From an uncultured Ruminococcus sp. (GTDB lineage Bacteria; Bacillota; Clostridia; Oscillospirales; Acutalibacteraceae): a stretch of 64,000 nt of DNA. The translations under genes and the position numbers were made by a program. The stretch is taken from positions 1 to 64,000 of the forward strand of contig CATXZD010000005.1 of assembly GCA_958403905.1 (NCBI GenBank), read 5' to 3'. Shown in pieces: positions 57,999 through 64,000 of the stretch. The notes beneath the pieces are model-generated. The model saw only the letters and a list, made by a program, of their open reading frames with translations, was not told the DNA's origin and made no database searches. Position 1 is the stretch's first letter. Each line of letters begins with the position of its first letter.

Positions 57999-60446
57999 AT
58001 GACACATACGCTTAAACGTCCGACGTTTAAAAATCGGCACTACGCCTTGTATGCGTTCGGGCTTGCAATTTTAGCCGCTGCAATACTTTTTGTTCCCTTT
58101 ATCATTGCAAACGGCGGAGTTTTCTACTACTACGGCGATTTCAACGTTCAGGAAATTCCTTTTTACCAGCTCTGCCATGACGCAGTAAGAAACGGCGAGC
58201 TTTCGTGGAGCCACACGACCGACCTTGGCTCGGACTTTTTGTCAAGCTACAGCTTTTATCTTCTCGGCAGTCCGTTTTTTTGGCTGACTTTTCCGTTTCC
58301 CAACGAATTTGTACCGTATCTTATCGGGCCTCTGCTCATTTTAAAATTCGGTTGTGCGTCCCTTGCGGCATATCTTTATCTTAAAAGGTACGTTTCAAAC
58401 AAAATCTATGCCGTTTTAGGCGGACTATTGTATGCTCTTTCGGGCTTTTCAATCTACAACGTGTTCTTCTTTCATTTTCACGAGCCTATGATAATGTTTC
58501 CGCTTCTGCTTGCAGCACTGGACGCATTTGTATATGACAAAAGGCGTGTTGTATTTGCAGTTGCTGTGTTTGCCGCCTGCGTTGTAAACTACTACTTCTT
58601 TGTAGGACAGGTTTTGTTTGTGGTAATGTACTACCTTATGATTATGCTTACCAAAACCTGCACCTTTAAAATTAAAGAATTTTTTATCCTTGCCTTAGAG
58701 GTTATTATCGGCTTTTGCGCTACGGCTTTTATACTTTTGCCGTCGGTAATCGGACTTATGAACAACCCAAGGCTTGACAGCCTGCCAAACGGCTGGGACT
58801 CGCTTGTTTACGATTCGCCGCAGCGCTATTGGCTTATTATACTCGGCTTCCTTTTTCCCGCCGATATGCCGGCTTTCCCTGTGTTTACGCCCGAATCATA
58901 CTGCAAATGGGCGTCGGTTGCAGGCTGGCTTCCGTTTTTCGGAATGACGGGAGTTATCGCATTTTTGCAGTTAAAAAAGCGTGACTGGCTCAAAAAGCTC
59001 ATTACACTTTTAATGCTTTTTGCTTTCATCCCCGTGCTTAACAGTATGTTTCAGCTTATGAACAGCTCAATATACTACGCACGCTGGTTTTATATGGTTG
59101 TGCTAATGATGTCGCTTGCAACAATACGAGCAGTTGAGGACAATGAGACTAACTGGAACAGGGCTGTTGCGTGGTCAACAGGACTCACCGCAGGCGCGGC
59201 TTTGCTTATTGGCTTTATGCCGAAAATTACGGAAAATGACGACGGAACAAAAGATTTTTCAATCGGAGTTCAGGCTACGTTTGAGCGTTTCTGGATTTAT
59301 GTTCTGCTTGCCCTAATGAGTATTCTCACATTTGTTCTGATTTTCAGGAAATTCAAGGACAGGGACCCGCATTTTGCCGTTGCGTCAATCTGCTCTGTGC
59401 TGATTGTTTCGCTTATTTCCTCGGCTTTTATAATTACAACAGGCGTGCTTTCAAGCTCCACAACAAAGCCAATTAAAGAAGATATTCTGAATTCAAGAGA
59501 AGATATTAAAATTGACGATTTGGAAGATGTTCGCAGTGATTTTTTTGAGTGCGTCGACAACACTGCAATGTACTGGAAAATTCCAAGCATAAACTGCTTT
59601 CAAAGCTCTGTTTCCACTTCAATAATGCAGTTTTACAACGCAATGGGCATAAACCGTGACGTTGCGTCCCGTCCAAACGAATCGGCTTACGGTCTGCGAG
59701 GACTTTTCAGCTGTAAGTATCTGTTTGACTACAGGGCAGACGGAAAAGCAGGCAGTGACAATTCCTTTATTAACGAAGACGGAGATACAAAAATGCCGTA
59801 CTGGAATTACGTTAAAACCTGCAACGGATTTGACATTTACGAAAACGAATGTTATATTCCCATGGGCTTTGCCTACGACTCCTTTGTTACCGAAGAAGAA
59901 TTTGACCGTGTAGGAGATATTCACAAAACCGAGGCAATTCTCAACTCAATGGTGCTTTCAAGGGAGCAGATGAAAAAATACTCCGACATAACAGGCTACA
60001 GTGATGAAAAATACAAGCTTCTTTACGGCAAAAATCCCGAATATTTTGACAGCGTTGTCGACAACTACAGGTACGGCAACAAAAAGTACAAGGATCAATG
60101 TCAAAAGCTTGCTTCGTCAAGCTGTTCCGCGTTTGAATACACCGACAACGGTTTTAAGGCTGAATACAACAATAAATCGGGCGATAATCTGCTGTTTTTC
60201 AGTGTGCCGTACAGCGAAGGCTTTTCGGCAAAGGTAAACGGAAAGAATACCGAAATTGAAAGAGTAAACTACGGATTTATGGCTGTGAGAGTTCCGGGAT
60301 ACACCGAATGCAAAATTGAGTTTACCTATGAAACTCCGGGATTATCAGCAGGAATTACAATCAGCCTAATAGCACTTTCGGCATTTGTAATTTACGTTGC
60401 CGTTATAATAATTTACAGAGTAAAGAAAAGAAAAACATCACATTAA
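57999..60446 (+). CDS. YfhO-family membrane protein
   Basis: 815-aa multi-span membrane protein related to YfhO, which helps glycosylate lipoteichoic acid in Bacillus, and to GT-C glycosyltransferases. The N-terminal loop FVPFIIANGGVFYYYGDFNVQEIPFYQLCHDAVRNGELSWSH holds the Asp expected in GT-C first loops. About twelve membrane helices run to about residue 480, followed by an extracellular domain of about 300 residues and a last helix with basic tail (YRVKKRKTSH). It starts after GGAG. Confidence 0.9.
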   Translation: MTHTLKRPTFKNRHYALYAFGLAILAAAILFVPFIIANGGVFYYYGDFNVQEIPFYQLCHDAVRNGELSWSHTTDLGSDFLSSYSFYLLGSPFFWLTFPFPNEFVPYLIGPLLILKFGCASLAAYLYLKRYVSNKIYAVLGGLLYALSGFSIYNVFFFHFHEPMIMFPLLLAALDAFVYDKRRVVFAVAVFAACVVNYYFFVGQVLFVVMYYLMIMLTKTCTFKIKEFFILALEVIIGFCATAFILLPSVIGLMNNPRLDSLPNGWDSLVYDSPQRYWLIILGFLFPADMPAFPVFTPESYCKWASVAGWLPFFGMTGVIAFLQLKKRDWLKKLITLLMLFAFIPVLNSMFQLMNSSIYYARWFYMVVLMMSLATIRAVEDNETNWNRAVAWSTGLTAGAALLIGFMPKITENDDGTKDFSIGVQATFERFWIYVLLALMSILTFVLIFRKFKDRDPHFAVASICSVLIVSLISSAFIITTGVLSSSTTKPIKEDILNSREDIKIDDLEDVRSDFFECVDNTAMYWKIPSINCFQSSVSTSIMQFYNAMGINRDVASRPNESAYGLRGLFSCKYLFDYRADGKAGSDNSFINEDGDTKMPYWNYVKTCNGFDIYENECYIPMGFAYDSFVTEEEFDRVGDIHKTEAILNSMVLSREQMKKYSDITGYSDEKYKLLYGKNPEYFDSVVDNYRYGNKKYKDQCQKLASSSCSAFEYTDNGFKAEYNNKSGDNLLFFSVPYSEGFSAKVNGKNTEIERVNYGFMAVRVPGYTECKIEFTYETPGLSAGITISLIALSAFVIYVAVIIIYRVKKRKTSH

Positions 60447-60454
60447 GCTAAAAA

Positions 60455-60490
60455 ACGCTTTTGCAGGTGCTTTGTACCCTGCAAAAAAGC
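60455..60490 (+). terminator. Terminator after the YfhO gene
   Basis: CTTTTGCAGG / CCTGCAAAAAAG stem with a short loop. The A/T content rather than a T-run gives limited support. Confidence 0.55.
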
Positions 60491-60537
60491 ACGGCTTAAC
60501 CCTATAATAAACACAAGCGTTAGTTTGGAGGACAAAT

Positions 60538-61902
60538 ATGAATTTCGGACATAAAATTCTTGAATATAAGGACGAGCTTTTAATTGACCTTAACACACTT
60601 CTCGGTTTTGAATCCGTAAGCGGAGAAAAAGATGATGAATGCGACAAGGCGCTTGATTTCATTCTAAAAAGGGCAAACGACTTTGGACTTACAGGAGAAA
60701 AGGTTACGGACAGAAGCGCTCACGTTCAACTCGGGAACGGCGGTTCGCTTTGCGCTGTGCTTTCGCACCTTGACGTTGTTCCGGCAGGCAACAACTGGAG
60801 CGTTGCGCCCTATGCGCTTACTGACAAGGACGGCAGACTCTTTGGCAGAGGAATTGCCGACGACAAGGGAGCCGCTCTTGTAACTCTCTACTGTATGCGT
60901 GCACTCAGAGAAAACAACGTTGAGGGCAAAAACACCATTCGTGCCGTCTACGGTACTTCCGAAGAAACAGGAATGGAGGATATGGACGGCTACTTTGCAA
61001 AACAGCCGTATCCCGACCTTGCTTTTACGCCTGACAGCGACTACGGCATTTGCTATGCCGAAAAGGGAATACTCCATCTTGAAGTAAGCACTATTGTAAA
61101 CAACGCAAAAATCCTTACCCAGTTTCATTCAGGCAAAGCGCTGAATGCTGTTCCCGATATGGCTTATGCAATGCTTGACTCATCAAGCTATGATGAACAA
61201 ACGCTTATGCGACTTGCAGATGCAAGTGACGGTAATTTTGAATTTAACTACACAATTGACGGCCTTATGATTATCAGCCGAGGCAAAGCCGCTCACGCCT
61301 GTGAACCTGAAAAGGGCTACAATGCCGCTTCTGCGCTTGTTGATTTAATTGCGAACGCATATCAAACAGATGACATCGGCTCAATCTGCTCGTTTCTTGA
61401 CTATGCTATTAACAAAGAAACCAACGGACGTTCGCTCGGACTTAAAATGAGCGACTCGGTTTCGGGTGCGCTTACGGTCAACCTTTCAGCTGTTCACATT
61501 GAGGGAGAAACAGCCAAAGCGCAGTTTGACATACGCTACCCCGTAACGGTAAGCAGTAAAAAAATTATAAAACAGTTTAAAAAGGTTGCCAACAACAGCG
61601 ACCTCAAGGTTGATGTGCTCGAAAACGAAGAACCGCTTTATGTTGAAAAGGAATCGCCACTTATTGAACTTTTGTCGTCTGCCTACGAAAGCGTAACGGG
61701 CGAAAAGCCCGAGCTTTACACAACGGGAGGCGGAACATATGCAAGAAAGCTCAACGGAAAGGGCGTTGCGTTCGGTCCGAGCTTCAAAGATGACGAGGTA
61801 AATATGCACAACGCCGACGAGAGCGTTGACAAGGAAAAGTTTTTTACCCACGCACAAATCTGCCTTGAAGCAATGTACAGAATGTTCATAATGAACAATT
61901 GA
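60538..61902 (+). CDS. pepV: Dipeptidase PepV / Sapep family
   Basis: 454-aa zinc-dependent M20-family peptidase. Metal ligands are visible in VLSHLDVVPAG (His, Asp), GRGIADDKGAALV (bridging Asp), GTSEETGMEDMD (catalytic Glu pair) and FTPDSDYGICYAEKG. The C-terminal TTGGGTYARKLNGKGVAFGP carries the last conserved region, and the histidine is in DDEVNMHNADESV. It hydrolyses dipeptides or related Xaa-His bonds in the cytosol. It starts after GGAGG. Confidence 0.94.
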   Translation: MNFGHKILEYKDELLIDLNTLLGFESVSGEKDDECDKALDFILKRANDFGLTGEKVTDRSAHVQLGNGGSLCAVLSHLDVVPAGNNWSVAPYALTDKDGRLFGRGIADDKGAALVTLYCMRALRENNVEGKNTIRAVYGTSEETGMEDMDGYFAKQPYPDLAFTPDSDYGICYAEKGILHLEVSTIVNNAKILTQFHSGKALNAVPDMAYAMLDSSSYDEQTLMRLADASDGNFEFNYTIDGLMIISRGKAAHACEPEKGYNAASALVDLIANAYQTDDIGSICSFLDYAINKETNGRSLGLKMSDSVSGALTVNLSAVHIEGETAKAQFDIRYPVTVSSKKIIKQFKKVANNSDLKVDVLENEEPLYVEKESPLIELLSSAYESVTGEKPELYTTGGGTYARKLNGKGVAFGPSFKDDEVNMHNADESVDKEKFFTHAQICLEAMYRMFIMNN

Positions 61903-61964
61903 CAATTAACAAATTATAATTGTTAATTGTTATTTGTTAATTGATAATTATAAAGGGTGTTTAT

Positions 61965-62756
61965 ATGAGTACCGAAAAAATTATAAAAAATCAAGCAAAG
62001 GATTCGCTCAAAAACAACTGGTCTGTTATTTTGGCTTCAGTGCTTGCGGTATGCGCTGTTTTTCTTTTAATTTACGCACTGCTTTATGGGTTTGCGTTTC
62101 TTACAAAGTCTGTTGATACTGATACCGGTCTTGTAAAAGAGGGAAAAAACCAGATATTTACGCTGATTTCATGCAGTGCGCTGGCTGTTATGGTTTTGGT
62201 TTCTCCGCTGATTAACGGACTTTTTAAAATGTTCTGCAACACTTCACTTTACAAACACACCGAAAACTCTGACCTGTTCTACTTTTTCAAGGGCACACGC
62301 AGGTACTTTAAAACGCTGGTAATAAACATAACGCTGTTGTTTATATACTCAATTCTCTCATTTGGTCTTGACGCTTACAGCTATGCCTGCTATTTTCTCA
62401 GAGCGAGTCTGAAAAGCGGTTTCAGCTTTAATCCTGACACGCTTATATTAATGGTATTTTACATAATTACGGTTATAATAAAAGTAATTATTTATCTTCT
62501 TTTTGTTCACTACTCGCTTATTGCCTATTCATTTGACGACAGACTGCCTGCGTCAAAATATATATTCGGTTATATCGGATTTTCCTTCAGGCACTTTGCA
62601 AAAACATTAAAACTTGTTATAAGTTTTATCGGCTGGATAGTTCTTTCGTGCGCATTTATCGTTCCTGCGATATACGTACTGCCGTATCTTATGACTTCTA
62701 TGACAACCTCGGCAAGGTGGCTGCTTTCACTTGAAATAAACAGAGGTGTGGTATGA
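61965..62756 (+). CDS. Membrane protein, DUF975-like
   Basis: 263-aa protein with about five or six hydrophobic segments. The N-terminal IIKNQAKDSLKNNWSVILAS resembles the start of DUF975 proteins. Function unknown. The ATG at 61,965 follows AAAGGG. Its last four bases (ATGA) overlap the start of the glycosyltransferase gene, so the two are co-translated. Confidence 0.75.
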   Translation: MSTEKIIKNQAKDSLKNNWSVILASVLAVCAVFLLIYALLYGFAFLTKSVDTDTGLVKEGKNQIFTLISCSALAVMVLVSPLINGLFKMFCNTSLYKHTENSDLFYFFKGTRRYFKTLVINITLLFIYSILSFGLDAYSYACYFLRASLKSGFSFNPDTLILMVFYIITVIIKVIIYLLFVHYSLIAYSFDDRLPASKYIFGYIGFSFRHFAKTLKLVISFIGWIVLSCAFIVPAIYVLPYLMTSMTTSARWLLSLEINRGVV

Positions 62757-63832
62757 TAGTATCTTTGTGTATGATAGCTTACAACGAAGGGGAAGCCCTT
62801 GACGGAGTTTTGAGGGATTTTCAGCTTCAGGATTATCCCCACGAGCTGATTGAAATTGTGCTTGTTGACAGTATGTCAACCGACTCAACAAACGAGAAAA
62901 TGGAGCGCTTTAAAAACACAGACTACGGATTCAGAAACGTGGCTGTTGTTCAATGCGCCAAGAAGAATCAGGCTTTTTCGTGGAACGCCGCACTTATGAC
63001 GGCTACGGGAGATGTTATAATCAGGGTTGACGCCCATGCAAGAATTCCGAGAAACTTTGTTTCAAGAAACGTATACAACTTAAATCAAGGTGAATTCGTT
63101 GTCGGCGGAGGCAGACCTAACATAACCTCCGACGTATCCTCGTGGAAGCTGACCCTGCTCGCCGCCGAGGACTCGCTTTTCGGAAGCTCGGTTGCCTCCT
63201 ACAGACGTCCTGCAACGCAGAAGGAATACCTTGACAGCCTTTTTCACGCAGCATACAGACGTGAGGTTATTCAAAAGGTCGGCGGTTTTAACGAAAATCT
63301 CGGAAGAACCGAGGACAACGAATTTCATTACAGAATACGCAAGGCAGGCTACAAGCTGTGCTGCTGCCCCGACATAATTTCTTATCAGCATTCAAGAAAT
63401 AACCTTAAGGATATGATAAGACAGAAATACTCAAACGGCAGGTGGATTGGACTTACCCTTTCGGAATGTCCGGGATGTCTTTCGTACTTTCACTTTGCGC
63501 CGTTTGCATTTGTTATGATGATTATTATCAGCTCAATTATTGCATTACTTGGGTTTCCGATACTGCTTTATACACTGTTGCTTGTTTACGGAATGTTTGA
63601 CATTGTAAACACAGTCGGCTGCTTTACTACAAAAAATTTACAGCCTCAGTTTGCTTTACTGCCTATTATATTCCCGATTCTGCACGTTTCCTATGGCATA
63701 GGCACGATTGTTGGACTGTTACAAATTCCGTCCTGGCAGAAAAAAATCAAAAACAGCCGTGCAAAAGAGCACATTGAAAAGGTAAAGCGTAAGATTGCGA
63801 AAAACACCATAAATAAAAGGCTTGGTGAATGA
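62753..63832 (+). CDS. Glycosyltransferase family 2 protein
   Basis: 359-aa enzyme with a GT-A domain: VSLCMIAYNEGEALDGVLRDF, IVLVDSMSTDSTNE, RVDAHARIPRNFV (a DAH variant at the DxD site) and GGFNENLGRTEDNEFHYRIRKAGY (ED motif). Two or three membrane helices follow (about residues 240-330), then a basic tail. It likely elongates a cell-surface glycan or polymer. It overlaps the preceding gene by 4 bp and is followed by a LicD-like gene, so this is part of a surface-polymer group. Confidence 0.9.
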   Translation: MIVSLCMIAYNEGEALDGVLRDFQLQDYPHELIEIVLVDSMSTDSTNEKMERFKNTDYGFRNVAVVQCAKKNQAFSWNAALMTATGDVIIRVDAHARIPRNFVSRNVYNLNQGEFVVGGGRPNITSDVSSWKLTLLAAEDSLFGSSVASYRRPATQKEYLDSLFHAAYRREVIQKVGGFNENLGRTEDNEFHYRIRKAGYKLCCCPDIISYQHSRNNLKDMIRQKYSNGRWIGLTLSECPGCLSYFHFAPFAFVMMIIISSIIALLGFPILLYTLLLVYGMFDIVNTVGCFTTKNLQPQFALLPIIFPILHVSYGIGTIVGLLQIPSWQKKIKNSRAKEHIEKVKRKIAKNTINKRLGE

Positions 63833-64000
63833 ATTGTCTAAACTTATTAAACTAACTCCCGAAGTTTTGCGTGAATTACAGCTCAAACAGCTTGATACAC
63901 TTGTATATTTTAAAAATTTCTGCGACAAAAACAACCTCCGCTTTTACCTTATCGGAGGCTGTCTTATCGGCTCACTGCGTAACGGAGGATTTGTTCCGTG
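63825..64000 (+). CDS. LicD-family protein, partial (runs off the window)
   Basis: The visible 58 codons (start GTG at 63,825 or TTG at 63,834) encode LTPEVLRELQLKQLDTLVYFKNFCDKNNLRFYLIGGCLIGSLRNGGFVP, the typical LicD start; the family continues PWDDDID. LicD proteins transfer phosphocholine or similar groups to teichoic acids or glycans. It overlaps the GT2 gene by a few bases and is truncated by the window end, not by mutation. Confidence 0.85.
   Translation, partial: MNELSKLIKLTPEVLRELQLKQLDTLVYFKNFCDKNNLRFYLIGGCLIGSLRNGGFVP

Overview
The window is chromosome from a low-to-moderate GC anaerobic Firmicute of the class Clostridia, most likely in the Ruminococcaceae/Oscillospiraceae. I infer this from the gene families (RNase Y, hrcA-grpE-dnaK-dnaJ-prmA with a CIRCE operator, GGGtGRT protein, 2-hydroxyacyl-CoA dehydratase activases, LytTR-DUF3021 pair, RNHCP protein), from AGGAGG-type ribosome binding sites and from TTGACA/TATAAT promoters. 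I cannot name the species.

Layout. 1-7.7 kb: rny, gap, an sdpR/sdpI-like pair, a membrane protein, an FkbM-type methyltransferase and a lone 5S rRNA gene. 7.7-17.1 kb: a complete arginine cluster on the minus strand, in transcription order argG, membrane protein, argH, membrane protein, argC, argJ, argB, GNAT acetyltransferase, argD, argF. It converts glutamate to arginine by the recycling (ArgJ) route. 17.5-27 kb: a flavin reductase-like protein, the scaffold/GGGtGRT pair, a membrane protein, the split dehydratase/activase pair and citrate synthase. 27-29.1 kb: a tandem repeat, an MGMT-family protein and an S26B signal peptidase.

29,111-40,651 is an integrated mobile element of about 11.5 kb inserted in the 3' part of the initiator tRNA-fMet gene. 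It is bounded by a perfect 45-bp direct repeat and carries a tyrosine integrase, an excisionase-like protein and an HUH rolling-circle Rep downstream of a 1.3-kb AT-rich putative origin. Cargo includes an uncharacterised two-gene membrane module, a divergent HTH/protein-kinase pair, a RelB/YoeB toxin-antitoxin, an XRE regulator, a possible EVE/PUA-like protein and two zinc-ribbon membrane proteins. No conjugation or virion genes are visible, so it looks like a small mobilizable or replicating integrative element.

40.6-64 kb: tRNA-fMet, LytTR-DUF3021, an RNHCP protein behind a leader-peptide/attenuator-like structure, metG, a MITE-like unit, a DUF1275 protein, the class I heat-shock operon hrcA-grpE-dnaK-dnaJ-prmA, rpsT, a Nif11-like peptide coupled to a FliB-like protein, an LCP cell-wall ligase, yfbR, YfhO, pepV, and a partial surface-polymer group (membrane protein, GT2 glycosyltransferase, LicD) running off the right edge.

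The intergenic DNA is rich in dispersed repeats. Family A has five copies, family B has three, and there are perfect palindromes of the GGGACACGG type. A 127-bp tandem duplication carries a compensatory base pair change. The strongest candidates for something undescribed are the cargo of the fMet element, the RNHCP leader structure, the covarying 127-bp repeat, repeat family A and the Nif11/FliB-like pair.
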